A stretch of DNA of 64,000 bases from Musa acuminata AAA Group (lineage: Eukaryota; Streptophyta; Magnoliopsida; Zingiberales; Musaceae): NCBI RefSeq assembly GCF_036884655.1, contig NC_088335.1, positions 49,140,001 to 49,204,000 of the forward strand. The letters run 5' to 3'. Shown here one piece after another: positions 1 through 12,124 of the stretch (position 1 is its first letter; each line of letters opens with the position of its first letter). The position numbers were made by a program, and so were the translations under genes. The notes under the pieces were generated by a model, which had not been told where the DNA came from, did no database searches, and was given only the letters and a program-made list of their open reading frames with translations.

Positions 1-184
1 TCGTTTCGAAGGATCGCTAGCTTCATTCCTTCTTCCGATATTAATCCCAGGTGGCGCTTGGATGACGACCGAAACCGCAAGGCGCCACGTACTATATTCC
101 TCTGCCTCTCCGTCTCCGACTCCTGTTCTCTTGCCCACCTCTTTCCCTTCTCTCCGTCACCGCCTCTTCGTTTCTCGGGGCGAG

Positions 185-280
185 ATGGCCCGATTCGGTG
201 GATGGATTCGGTTCTTGATGTTGTTCCTTCGAGTTCTCATGGAGAGGCCCGTCCCGAATGAGATCCAGCTCGTCTTCTGA
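185..280 (+). CDS. 31-codon small ORF, copy 1 (putative microprotein or uORF)
   Basis: ATG at 185 opens a 31-residue ORF that starts MARFGGWIRFL, has a hydrophobic, arginine-flanked N-terminal half, and ends in IQLVF. It is followed within 7 bases by CAG/GTGGGT, a good splice donor at 287. A second copy lies 296 bp downstream in the same orientation and differs at 8 of 96 positions, six of them third codon positions, with no indel. That pattern hints at selection on the peptide, but the unit could also be a duplicated 5' UTR exon with an upstream ORF. I do not recognise a family and propose no function. Confidence 0.35.
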   Translation: MARFGGWIRFLMLFLRVLMERPVPNEIQLVF

Positions 281-480
281 TCTCAGGTGGGTCGAATTTA
301 ACTTTCTGATTTCTCTCTTGCACGTTCCGATCGGTTCCTTCCCTCTGCTTGCCGTGGTTAGAAGTAGAACCGTACCAATGGGTTTGTTGCTTCTTGTTTG
401 GGGTCAATTCTACAAGATTCGACGCTTGTAGCTGTCTGTTGAAAAAAGGTGGGAACTTTTTGGTAGGTCAACGGTGAGAG

Positions 481-576
481 ATGGCACGGTTTGGTGGATG
501 GATTCGGTTCTTGATCTTGTTCCTCCGAGTTTTCATGGAGAGGCCCGTCCCGAGTGAAATCCAGCTCGTCTTCTGA
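481..576 (+). CDS. 31-codon small ORF, copy 2
   Basis: Second copy of the small ORF at 185-280, same length and frame, encoding MARFGGWIRFLILFLRVF and the same MERPVP core. The protein differences are M/I, L/F and N/S. It is again followed directly by a donor (CAG/GTAGGT, GT at 583). A plausible acceptor at 823-828 (TTTGCAG before GTGGAAGACG) would join it to a downstream exon of a + strand transcript. Only short frames are open in that exon, for example an 18-codon frame from GTGGAAGAC to TGA, so the main product, if any, is not visible. Confidence 0.35.
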   Translation: MARFGGWIRFLILFLRVFMERPVPSEIQLVF

Positions 577-828
577 TGCCAGGTAGGTCGAATTAGGCTT
601 CTTGATGTGTTCTTCCGCATCCGATTTGTTTCCTTGTCTCTCATCGAAGAGGTTCTCGACATCCTGGAATCATTGTTTTGTCGATTAATTCTTCAAGTTC
701 CGATTTATTTTCTCCCTCTGGGACCGAAATAAGTAGTTTTGATGAAGAAAGCTGATAAGTGATCACCGAGCGTGGCTCTTTTGCGAGGGATGCATCGTCT
801 AAAAGTCTAATGTTGTCTCTCCTTTGCA

Positions 829-1000
829 GGTGGAAGACGATGATGTTGAGGGGAAGACGCTGATGCTCCGAAAGAAGCAAGCTTGAAACTGAAGTTGACT
901 CACGGTTGCGGCCATCAAAGCAAGCAGAGAGATCCGACATGTCATTCTTCTTTTTAGATGTACAAACTGAAGCCACAAACAGGGAAACTATCCATGTGGT
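829..1000 (+). other. Possible downstream exon of the left-edge transcript
   Basis: A polypyrimidine stretch ending TTTGCAG precedes 829, so the segment could be an exon joined to the donor at 287 or 583. No long reading frame continues through it. The following stretch, 1000-2170, looks like leader, intron or intergenic sequence; I see no recognisable gene in it. Confidence 0.25.
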
Positions 1001-2178
1001 TAATTCAATATGCTAGGTTTTTCTTTTTCCTTCTTTTTGGAAGATGCCTATCCTCCTGGAATCCTTTCTACCTCGAGCTCTGTTGAGCAGGACTCTAAAG
1101 TTCTGGCTTGATCTATAGCTTGTTTAGGAGGAGCAGATTGAGCCAACCATCTACCCTTATTTTCTGCAAGCTAGTTGATAGATTATGCCGTGTATCAGTT
1201 ATATTCTTCCAAGCATTCATGTTTTTGAGTAAGCAATATAGTCCTTTTTCTTCTTTTTCTCTTCAAGCTGGCATCTTTCACGATCTGAATTGAATTGTCG
1301 CATACCTGGAAAGTAATCATGTCAAGATCCTGGCTTATTCTGTTTTCGGATGTTTGATTACACCTCAAAGAAGATAATTCCAACTCTCACCCCTATTAGA
1401 AACAAACAGAATCTGAGTTCTTGTCACAGGTGACTCACACTTCCAGAATGATGCTGTTTGGGGTCAGAATCCTGTTCTCAGGGAATGCCAAGATCCTGAA
1501 ATGGTTCCACTGATACAAAAACAGTTTCATTTCAGATAGGAGAGGAATTTTGCTTTGCTATGGTTACATGGTTGGTAGTTTTTTTCTTTCTTCAATAGAG
1601 AATTTTCAGGAATAGGGAGCCAATGCCAGGTTGAATTATCAATGCACTGTTGACTTGGATGTCATGAACTGTTTAAAGGATCTTTTCTGCAAATGTCAAT
1701 GTCTTAGCACAGTCTGAAGAGGCAAATATAGAAGGAAAGAGATAAGAATCTCTTTAATGTTAGTGCTGTTTACACAAATGTCAAGAAGACCCATCCGAAA
1801 TGACAAACACATCACAAATGCCAAGCAGACCCCATCTGAAACCAAAAGACTTATCTGCTTACATTTCAACACAGTTGTGCGTTCATTTAATTTTCTTTAT
1901 CATGATTTTAGCACCCTTTTTTTTTTCTTTTATAGGCCGAGATGATCCGAACCAGCTTGTAATAGTCGATCAGCCCTGTCTTATGTCACTCCCTGCAAGC
2001 TCTGTGAGATAACCCCCATTGTTTAGCAATATATTTCCTGGATTTTTTAACACTAGAACATAAAAGCTTTGCTCGAAAAGAAAACACCATAATTTTCCAG
2101 AAAGTGATCGGCAAACCATCGGTCATGATGCCGAAACCAGAAAAGGTTTTGCTTACAGAATTCATCATGGTAAAATGT

Positions 2179-5100
2179 TCATGAGTGCACAGGTGAAACA
2201 CTTACTGAAAAACTTGGTGCAACTTCTGTGGAACCAACAATGCCCCCCAAAGCTTGCGCGCAAACACTTGAGAACCCCGTTAGAGCCTGGAATACATTTG
2301 GGAGGCAGGTCTGCAGATTGTTCAGTGTCATGGCTCGACTCCTGCGAACCGAATCGAGATACTTGGCTTTCTCTTCCTCCACCCTCTTCCTAAAAGCTTC
2401 CAGTTTTGCATGCCTAGTTGATGATGGAAGCGTATTCGCCTGAGGATCTTGAAGGGCATGCTCATCATGCTTCTCCAATGTGCGAAGAGAGATCAACTCT
2501 TTCTCCAACCTACTCTGGAGTCGATCGGATATCTTCTTCAGGCTGTGCTCTTTGTTATGTTGCAGAATTATAGAGCGAATGACCAATAAAAAGCTCTTAA
2601 TTGCCTCAGCTGCTACCTGTTGAGATACAGAAAGCAAGAAAAATTGGAAAGTAGAAATTGACCCGGTTGGTGGAGAGATTTAACAGAGAAAGATTAGTTT
2701 AAACTATAAAACAAGCATTCCAATACCACTTCTGATCAACATATGCAACAAGTTAGTTTTCACTTAGTAGGTTTCCAGTACATGCCTGTTTCCTGTACTC
2801 AGATCCAACTATTTATTTGCACATATGTCCAGTAAAAGTGTACATCTGAAGCATGCATCCATGAACAGACCTAAACTTTAAACATGCATCTTTATCCTCG
2901 TGAAAAGGAAGGTTAAACAATCAGAACATATATGTAACAAGTGGTTCATTAGGACATGCAACAAAATCAAGTAAAAGATCAACCAAGAAACTAAATTTGA
3001 AGACATGAATCTGCTACCCTCACCACATCCAAGGTAACTATTACAGAATTCATAGATTGTACCAATAGTCACATTTGATTCATCATCTTATTTCAAGAAC
3101 TTGGACCGATTTATGCAATCATAAATGTGCAGAGTAAATAACCCATACATGCTGGTAGATGCCAACTGCAACATAGCATGTCTCCTAATGTAACAGAAAA
3201 TAAACATTAGTGCATAATAAAGGGAAAAGTGCAGGTGGTAGTACCTTGTCTGGGAGCCTATCAAGAACTCGTTGAAGTTCTTCGCAAAAACCACGGATAC
3301 TGGATGTTGATCCCATCACCGTATCATTTTCCGGAAGGCAATCGGTCAGTCGCACCCACTGGTTGAGAATGTGTGCATATTCACGTTGACAGCAGAAGAG
3401 GTTGCAGAAGGAATTATACCAGAAAGCCACCTCTGTTTCTAGCTGAGATATGGCATGTTGATGGGAGTCAGTCGTCGGATCAGTGCCTAGATGGTTATCA
3501 AGAAGATTGGCCTGTTGAGAAACATGGTTTTGCACTTGATGACATTCGTACATTGTTCCCCACATCTTCAAAAGGCTTCAAAAGAGGGCAAATCAAATAT
3601 CAAAATCATACGAGTAGATAACTAGTAATCAAGATAGTACCTAAGCAGGAAGCCAAGGATAAAGGAGTTTGATTATTTATTTAGCGAAAAGTCTGGTTGA
3701 AAGCTACTAATTGTTTTGCTATAAACTAGTCTTGTATAAGCATGCAATAAGCACCAGGATTTAAGTCAAACAAAGGGCACTTTATTAACTTACCCAACAG
3801 AAAATTCAATTAACTGCGGAAGTAACTCTTCATCCCGGCGTTTTGATATCGACAAACATGTTCCATTGATTGACTCCTTCAAAGATATCATTCGGCACTG
3901 CAGTTCCTCTATGTCTGATCGTGTTTTCTCAGTTCTTGTGAAGTCATAGTCACTGGCTTCTAGTTTTTGCAGTAGCAAGATTATCTTCTTATGCTGGGAT
4001 TTAGCATTTTCCTGATCCTGCAATAAAGAAGGCCACTATATAATAAGACAGTAACACTTGGCACTGAATTAATAATTAGGAACAAAGTAACATGTTTGTA
4101 AGGGATTTGTGTGTCTAACTTTAGCATCTGCATGCTTCTCTTATAATGTTTATATTTGATAATTAGCCAAACTGTGTCCTAAGGGGACATAAAGGTTTGA
4201 TTATGAGGTTTGGGCTACATAAGGTCCATGGCCAGTTAATGTCGGGGCCAGTGATTTCAAAAGGCGCTCGGACGCTCGCCTAGGAGCTCGAGGAAGGCGA
4301 GGCAAGGCCCGAGCGCCTCGTTTACTATCCAAGCAGCACGCTTCAAAGATGCACCACCTGGACGCTCGCTTGAGACCAGGCGTCAGGCGCTTCGTGCGAA
4401 CACCCGAGTTAAATCAGGCGATCGAACCAGTGTGTTAGGTCTGGTTCGGTTACATATGCGTTAGTTGGTTCAATCGAATCAACTAAAGCACTGATATTAG
4501 CCTCTCTCCGTTGCCCCTCGTGACTTCCCCAACCATAACCCAACTCTTGCCGTCAACATCTTCTTTCTACTGCCGTTGCCTCTCTCCGCTACCACTGCTC
4601 TTAGTCAGCAGCCTCGGTCTCTTCTCTTCTCACACTCTTCTAACACTCGATTTAGTATGTTGTTAACAATATACTAACAGTATACTATTAACAATATTTT
4701 TTATTTATTAAATCAATAATATATTATTTTGATTTTAATACTGCTAACTTTATTTATTGTTTTGAATTTTGCGACTTTTGTTAATGTGACATCGTGACTT
4801 TATACTTAAGATTTTCTTAATTTAATATCATATTTTTATTTAAATAATTATATTATATATTTTTTATATTTTGGCGTCTTATTTCGCTCGGGCGAGCACC
4901 TAGCGCCTTAGGCATTTTGAAACCTTAGTGCATTTTGACGCTTAGCACTTTTTAAATCACTGGTTAGGACAAATAAGATCATAATACATGATCTACACAT
5001 TGTTGTTAAAATTTTCAATATTAAGAAATTAAGTACTATGGACTATAATGTTACTAGATTTTAGAATGTCACATAACTACACATTTCTAATTAATTCAAC

Positions 5101-7052
5101 CCTCGTTAAAAATGAGATGTATCTGTTTGCCTATGTGGCCTTTAAAGAAAACGGAAGATAAACAGGATGCTGCAACAGGACCATGGAAATTTATATCGAC
5201 TTGTCGCTCAATTAAAGCAATATTTGGCAAATAAGCATTGAACAGTTTTTTTCTTCACTTTTCCACAAAGAATGTAGAATAGAAGTAAAATGCTTGCCAC
5301 TGTAATTCTGGTAAAATTTGTTCTTAATAGAGTGCTTACTTTCACTTGCTTGTACAGCCTCTGCTCCTCAGCAAAAAGCTTTTCTAGTGTCGTGCAATGG
5401 TTACCATGCCTGCTAGCATTAATTGCATCTTGAGCATCCTTGTTAGAATGAAAAGATCTGAAAGACCAACTCCATGTCAATGCATTTACGACCTTGGCGG
5501 ACTTGGAACTCTTCCCTGAAGAATAGAAATTATCATACCAAGTAGTTGAAAGAAAGGACAGCTACCAGATGAGCAATTGTCTTGGTAATTTTGGAAACTT
5601 GTTATCAGAAGCTTCTCTTATATGCATGCTAAGTAGCTCATTACAATCATCCTATACGACGAGACTGCCAATGCAGTTGTTAGATTGTGATCAAGTGATA
5701 GGTTGGGTAGAATTTTCTCAACCTGGTCAATAAGCAGCCTAGATATCACTAGAAAAGCCTATATCCACAATTCACTATGTATGAGTAGGGTAGGCGAAGA
5801 AGCCAGCTCAGTTCAACATCAGTGTGGTGGCACACAAAGATCTAATTATACAAAAGTAAGGTCTAATTATCAAGTATGGTCTAAGTTTGCAGTTTGAAAT
5901 ATTTGTCCTTTAATAATTCTTGTTGTTGAGTTAATGCTAGTTCTCGGTGAAGGTGCTAAGATAGGCGGCAGCAGATCTATCACTGTTACAACAGTAACTG
6001 TTCAGAGACACAAGATATCACAAAATGCAATCTAACACTTCTCCCTAGTATCGACAAGGTCAATAACTGAGGTGAACATAATATTATTGAGTGGTGCACA
6101 ATAAAGCACCAGAAAAAGAAAATTGCACATTGACTAATCATTCAAGAACATTGACATCATAAAGCAAATGAGATGCAAATTATAGATTACCTTTCCTTGT
6201 TTCAGGATCCCAGGGATAACAGTAGCTGCGATTCGACTCAAGAAGAACTGCAACATCCTTTCCTCCAGCCGCAGCTTTCAAGAAATAATCATCCACCTCT
6301 CTTATAATCCCTGCCAATGTCTTCTTGCTCCTCCACACCACCATCCCCATGTCCGTGTCCTTGGTTAACCAACTTACTACCGAAGAGTTGTCGTCGGTCA
6401 ATTCCTTAAGGGGGCATTTCTCTCTCGCCCGATCCACTGTCACAGCAAAATCTTCCTTTCTTTGGATCACCTTCTCTTCTTCCTCTACTTCCTCCTCCTC
6501 CTCAAACTCGGACTTAGTCTCTGCCCAATCCTCTTCGTCCACTGCAGCCTGCGAGACGGCTCCTTGTTCCCTTTGAGGCACTGGAGATGAAGAACTCGAA
6601 GAAGCCGGAGGGACAAACGGATCCCAGAAGTCCCAGACTGATCCAGGGACGGGAGGGCGAGGCGTCCCGCAGCTCCCGTTGTCATCCACATCATTCGGAT
6701 CCTCGATAGAAACCTTCTTCTCCATCGCCTCCTTCGTGGCAATGGGACTAAAGTTGGGAGGGGGCGGCGGCGAGAGCGGCAGAGGGGGCGGCGGCGAGGG
6801 TGGCAGAGGCGGCGGTGGGGGTGGAGAGGGAGGCAACGTGAGGCGGAGAGGGGGGGCGTCACCCAGGATCATCGTCTCGACTTCGGTGAACTGCAAAAGG
6901 GTGGCGCCAGTGTTCCTCAAGGACTTGAGGTACGCCATGTGAGCGGCGGCGAGCTCAGCCCGGCAGCTCAGAAGCTGCTTCATGAGCCTCCGCCGCTCCT
7001 TGCACCGCCACACCACCTCGTCCACCTCCACCCTCGAGTACGTGCACCCCAT
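2179..7052 (-). CDS. DUF630/DUF632 protein (NRG2 / ROLLING AND ERECT LEAF 2-like)
   Basis: Five exons: 7052-6191, 5515-5340, 4017-3794, 3575-3245 and 2616-2179, total 2031 nt, 676 aa; phases agree at every junction. The N-terminus starts MGCTYSRVE, the DUF630 signature with an N-myristoylatable glycine and adjacent cysteine; an ATG four codons upstream was not used because the family begins at MGC. Residues about 80-105 are a proline-rich tract, followed by acidic and serine stretches. DUF632 begins about residue 290 (KSSKSAKVVNALTWSWSF), passes through LLKMWGTMYECHQ and ends with a helical, coiled-coil-like C-terminus (KISDRLQSRLEKEL). Family members such as Arabidopsis NRG2 act in nitrate signalling and rice REL2 in leaf rolling; this gene's role is inferred only by family. 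At 676 aa it is at the short end of the family. Intron 2 contains a TIR element. Confidence 0.9.
4248..4963. mobile_element. Degenerate TIR element (MITE-like) in an intron of the DUF630/632 gene
   Basis: The ends are inverted: CCAGTGATTT at 4248 and AAATCACTGG ending at 4963. Both subterminal regions carry GGCGCT/CGCTCG/CGCCTAGG motifs that pair across the element. The middle is AT-rich (about 4650-4860) with no ORF. I could not identify a convincing target-site duplication, so the superfamily is uncertain; hAT-like is possible. A related 3' half lies at about 18165-18395. Confidence 0.6.
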
Positions 7053-8733
7053 TCCGCCGTTCAAAGAAACAACAACAAGAAAAAGGCGATCTTGGTCGGG
7101 ATTTATCGATCTAAATCAGCGGAAAACAGCTTCGAAATCCACAAAAATCGACAACTTAATGGACAAAACACGTGGAAAACGATTTGTCGCTCCCGACTCA
7201 GGGAAATCAAATTTAGCTACTTTTCCCTCCAGGATAAAAGTGAAAGCCTCTCTGAGAGGAGGAAGGCTTCCGCTCAAAAGCTAAGTGGAGTTGAAACAAG
7301 ACCAAAGAGAGAGAGAGAGAGGGAGAGAGAGAGCGCGCGCCTTAAAGGTGGGATTTTTAGGAACTCGAAGAGGGGTTTTGTTTCAATAAAAAAGAGCCAG
7401 GAGAGGGAAGAAACCAGAGCTTGGAAGCTTCATCAAGGTGGTATTTTTTTTAGGTGAAAGAGAGAAAAGGTTCCCACCGCGATACAGTTGGGGTTCGAGG
7501 AGAGAGAGAGGAAAGGATGCGAGGAATGTGAAGCACAACTGTTTGGGCGAGTGTCGGGTCGGGACGACAGAACGGTGGCTCCCCTCCTGTCACCTGCACC
7601 TCCCTGTCTCCTCCTCTTCGGCTCGCCTTTCTCCACCACCCTTTAGCTGTGTCCGTGTGTCTGCGTCCGAGAGAAAAGAAGTGGGGTCTTCGGTGTTATC
7701 CATCCACGTTAAAAGCAGAGAAGCAGAGGAAAACATTATATTATCGGAGAACGACAGGAACTAACAATAAAGAAATGGAGACGATGATTCCTTCCCCTTG
7801 TACCACTGACGGAGGACGCCATGGACAAGCAAGCCTGCAGAGCAAATAGCTATTGGATTTTGCACTGCCGCAACCAACAAGAAGAGACCATCCATTGATG
7901 TAAATACAGCAGTCAAGTTGAAGAAATAAAACAAGTTTAATCACCATATCAAACAAGACATGCATGCTTCATAGGCTGATAGATTTACCGCGATGCTATC
8001 GAGTTAAACAATGTTTGAGATGATGGAATTTGGTGTTCTCGTAAGCTCAAACATCAAACCACTCTCATCGATTGTTCTAAACATGATGAGGATGACATTT
8101 GGTGAACGCCTTCGGTATTACTGTAACTTCATTTCTTATGAAGGGGAAACATGTGGCATCAACAAGCGAAAGCGATGTTGCATTGGATTTCCATTAAAAC
8201 GACTCCATCAAAAAGCTGCTCCTAACAATTTGCTGAACGAAAAAGATGCACTTGTGAGCTTTAATTATTTAGCTTATCACCATAACCATCTACCGATGAG
8301 TTGCTGGAATAACCTGAATGGAAGAAAAGGAGGATAATTCGCATGGAAATGATATCAAAACTCAAGAAAAAGACTAAATATCCATCGTAATTATACACAT
8401 AAAAAAAGAATTTTCATGATTATGAGTGCCGAAAGCTGACAGAAACGGCGTTTGATGGGTGATGATGTGTTCTGTATGGTCATGCAATGAATGCATGGTT
8501 GCTCAGAATCTGTAGCTGTTTCCGATCCTTTGAGGTCGAGCTTTGCAGGCTCGTAGGCCAATCCCATCCCCATCCCCATCCCCGACGAAACATCTACTGT
8601 TGTGGCAGGCACCGAATGAATGCCTTCACATGATGACCGTGCCTCGTCTGCGTCTTGATCCCTCGTTGAAGCCTTCCCACCGTGGCGGATGGGCCCATCA
8701 TCCTACGTGTCTCCCAATAATTGCATCATTATG

Positions 8734-8775
<42 letters not shown>

Positions 8776-9180
8776 GTCAGAATCTTACTGTGGACCAATT
8801 AAGAACAGCGTCTCTCACAATACCAGACAAGCTCAAGATCCTGATCACTATGGAATCTCTTCAAGAGTAGGAATGTGGCGGTCATCTTATTACCATGCGG
8901 CCTTGATCGAACGGACAACTGCGTCATGGATGTGACTGATACCTCGTTGTCAATATACAAAAAAAGGCTGGGAATCTAGGAGAGGAGTGGAAGAACGCCG
9001 TAAATAGGTTTTGCTGCTGCGGTGTATGTGCGTTAGAAACATGGCACAGTTCAAGGTTTCCTCCCTTCCATCGATTTCCGGGGAAGGAGACGGCGGACGA
9101 GCCGTTTCCGGTGCCAAAATTGGGGCAGTCTAGCCGCTAGCTGCACCAGCGAAAGGTTTGTTTATGGAGCGTTTGGCTAC
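7053..9180. other. Intergenic between two divergent genes (two promoters), no gene seen
   Basis: Head-to-head spacer between the DUF630/632 gene (-) and the transporter gene (+). 7300-7335 is a GA-rich leader-like stretch on the - gene side. 8735-8770 is an (AT)18 microsatellite. Short ORFs across 7438-8935 are low complexity or lack family resemblance. Confidence 0.6.
8735..8770. repeat. (TA)18 microsatellite
   Basis: Uninterrupted TA dinucleotide run of 36 bases in intergenic DNA. Confidence 0.95.
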
Positions 9181-9191
9181 CGACATTGCTG

Positions 9192-9199
9192 TATATATA
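9192..9199 (+). promoter_or_regulatory. TATA box of the cationic amino acid transporter gene
   Basis: TATATATA preceded by GCTG and followed by GCTCG, about 500 bp upstream of the likely start codon. The transcript would have a long pyrimidine-rich leader (9225-9698), possibly with an intron, containing several short upstream ATGs. Confidence 0.5.
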
Positions 9200-9698
9200 G
9201 CTCGTTGGCGAGGGCAATCAATCACTTGGGGACTCTCCTCCTCATCCTTTCTGTCATTCCTCTGCTCTTCTGAAGGTTGTTTCTCCTCCTCCGGGGACCC
9301 TCACACCTCGGCGCAGTTAATACCCTCGCGTCTCTTCTCGTCTCTTTCCATCAGATACAGATTTTTCTTTGTTAGAATAGAGAGGCCTTTCTCTGCTTTG
9401 TATCCATGCGTGATATATCCGTAGTTCTTCCGTGTTTATTTTGTTGACGAAGCGAACACCAAAGTACGGTTTTCCTTGATGCGTTTCAATCTCTCTGTAA
9501 AACAAATACATCAATTGCTTTCTGCAAACGAGGCAAAGACCTCAAACTCCACTAGCTGATCAGATATAGTATTAGGAAATTAGTTTCATGGTTAAGATTG
9601 TTCAGAAACAATATCTTCATTGGTTCTCTACGCCAAATAGTTATGATACGTTCTCATATGCTTGCTTGAAGGGGCGGGCATTCCAAGAAAGAAACAAC

Positions 9699-11539
9699 AT
9701 GGGGACGGTAGGCGACAGCGGCGTCGGGAAGCCAAAGAGAAGGGCTTGGAGTTGCACCAAGCAAGACTTCCTCCCTGAGGAGTCGTTCCAGAGCTGGGCA
9801 AACTACACAAAGGCCTTGAAAGAGACCGGAACGCGGCTCAAGGATCGGATCACGTCGCGGTCTCTGGATAACCTGGAGCTCACCGAGATCAAGGGCCGGA
9901 GTGGGTTTGAGATGAAGAAGACCCTCTCCTGGTGGGACCTCATCTGGTTCGGCATCGGCGCCGTCATCGGCGCCGGCATATTCGTCCTCACGGGCCAGGA
10001 GGCTCGTGACTCAGCGGGTCCTGCGGTCATCCTCTCCTATGTTGTCTCCGGCATCTCGGCCATGCTCTCCGTCTTCTGCTACACTGAGTTCGCTGTGGAG
10101 ATTCCAGTTGCAGGTTCGGGTTATCTACTAACGACAACCAATTAACTATACAAAGGATTGCTGATGTCGATCGACCGTTGCCACTCTCACACACTGTTCA
10201 TCCATGCATGCCCGTTTCAGGTGGTTCCTTCGCATACCTTCGAGTCGAGCTCGGCGACTTCATAGCTTTCATCGCTGCCGGCAACATCCTTCTCGAGTAC
10301 GTGATTGGCGGCGCCGCGGTCGCCCGCTCCTGGACGTCTTACTTCGCCACGCTCCTCAACCACCACCCGAACGACTTCCGCATCCACGCCACCAGCCTCA
10401 ATCCTGACTACAGCCGCCTCGACCCCATCGCTGTCGTCGTCATCGCCTTAGTCTGCCTCGCTGCTGTCTCTTCCACCAAGGCGACCTCTCGATTCAATTA
10501 CGTCGCCTCCATCATCCACCTGGCCATCATCGTCTTCATCATCATCGCAGGCCTCACGCAAGCCAACCCCAAGAATCTCTCCGACTTCACTCCCTTTGGT
10601 GTGAGAGGAATCTTCTCGGCCTCTGCAGTGCTCTTCTTCGCCTACGTAGGCTTCGATGCAGTGTCCACCATGGCCGAAGAGACTAAAAACCCCGCCAAGG
10701 ACATCCCACTGGGCCTCGTTGGTGCAATGACCATCACGACTGGCTGCTACTGTCTACTGGCGCTAACGCTTTGCCTGATGCAGCCTTATTCACAGATCGA
10801 CCCCGACGCTCCCTTCTCGGTCGCCTTCCAGGCCATCGGCATGGACTGGGCCAAGTACATCGTCGCCTTCGGCGCGCTCAAGGGCATGACGACCGTGCTC
10901 CTCGTGTCGGCCGTCGGCCAGGCCCGCTACCTCACCCACATCGCCCGCACCCACATGGTTCCTCCATGGTTAGCCGAGGTGCACGCCACCACCGGCACCC
11001 CCGTCAACGCCACCGTGGTCATGCTCGTAGCCACCGCCGTCATCGCCTTCTTCACCAACCTCGGCATTCTCTCCGATCTCCTCTCCATCTCGACGCTCTT
11101 CATCTTCATGATGGTTGCAGTCGCCCTCCTGGTTCGACGTTATTACGTCAGCGGCGAGACGACCGACTCCGACCGGAACAAGCTCATCGCCGCCCTGGTG
11201 CTGATCTTGGCCTCTTCTATGGCGACTGCTGCGTACTGGGCGGCCGGCGGGATGGGGTGGGTCGGATACCTGGTGTCGGTGCTGGTTTGGTTCCTGGCGA
11301 CGGTGTTCTTGTGGTGGGGCGTGCCGCAGGCCAGGGCACCACAGACGTGGGGCGTGCCGCTGGTGCCATGGCTGCCGTCAGCGTCCATTGCAATCAATAT
11401 TTTCCTGCTCGGCTCGATCGACGGTCCGTCGTTTGTGAGGTTTGGCATATGGACTGCGCTGCTGCTCGTTTACTACTTCTTCTTCGGGCTCCATGCATCC
11501 TACGATACTGCTAAGGCCGCCTCCAATGATGGTGTATAA
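9699..11539 (+). CDS. Cationic amino acid transporter (CAT family, APC superfamily)
   Basis: Two exons, 9699-10113 and 10221-11539, joined GCA G/GT with phase 1; 577 aa. It imports arginine, lysine and other amino acids across a membrane. The soluble N-terminus contains SFQSWANYTKAL and TRLKDRITSRSLDNLELTEIK, typical of plant CATs. The first membrane segment has the APC motif IGAVIGAGIFVLTG, followed by about 13 further hydrophobic segments (FAYVGFDAVSTMAEE, PVNATVVMLVATAVIAFFTNLG), the standard 14-TM layout. Length and C-terminus (GLHASYDTAKA) resemble the CAT1/5/8 clade. An in-frame ATG at 9588 would add 37 residues; 9699 was chosen because MGTVGD is followed directly by family-like sequence and has a better context (CAACATGG). 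GC-rich third positions differ sharply from the AT-rich flanks, common in monocot genes. Confidence 0.93.
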
Positions 11540-11639
11540 AACTGAAATGTTCTGTCTCGCCGGACTTTGCTATTGCTGTTCATCATTTCTGGATCATCAA
11601 CGGCATCTTCTTCTTCCAAAAGTTGACCTAAATGTTGAA

Positions 11640-11995
11640 CAAAATTAGTTATATTATTTTATTTGATTCAATTAATATCAAAGGTGCATATAATAATATT
11701 ATATATGAGCATATCATATCAATGTCAAAATACAAGTCATATTCAATATTTGAATTGATTCATTAAAAACACAAGATCAAATGACAACATATGAGTATAT
11801 CGAGATCAAAATGATATCAAAAGTAGAGCCAAGATTATCATTTCATTTGATTTTATTAATATCAAAGGAGTATATAGCAACAAATGAACAAATCAAGATA
11901 AAAAATATATAAGACATGATCTTAAGAGAACAATCATATTTAATATTTCATTCCATCTATTAATACGAAGGGAGAGCATATAATAACATACGAGG
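11640..11995. repeat. Degenerate AT-rich direct repeats downstream of the transporter
   Basis: Three imperfect copies of a block beginning TTTGATT(C/T)(A/T)ATTAATATCAAAGG and continuing into CATATAATAA or similar, near 11660, 11840 and 11945. No coding potential seen. The array separates the transporter 3' end from the NOI gene promoter. Confidence 0.45.
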
Positions 11996-12014
11996 AAATC
12001 AGGATCATAAACAC

Positions 12015-12092
12015 TGTGACGCGTGTATAAGGTAAAAGATCGTCCGTACGTATTGGCCTCGTCGTCGTCCTCCATCCTCGGGTCTTCTCTCG

Positions 12093-12124
<32 letters not shown>

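Noticed and set aside
6679..6942. Glycine-rich ORFs on the + strand
   Set aside because: Shadow of the proline-rich tract in exon 1 of the DUF630/632 gene.
10771..11514. 247-codon ORF in another frame across the transporter
   Set aside because: Shadow produced by high GC3 in the transporter exon; arginine/histidine-rich without domain.
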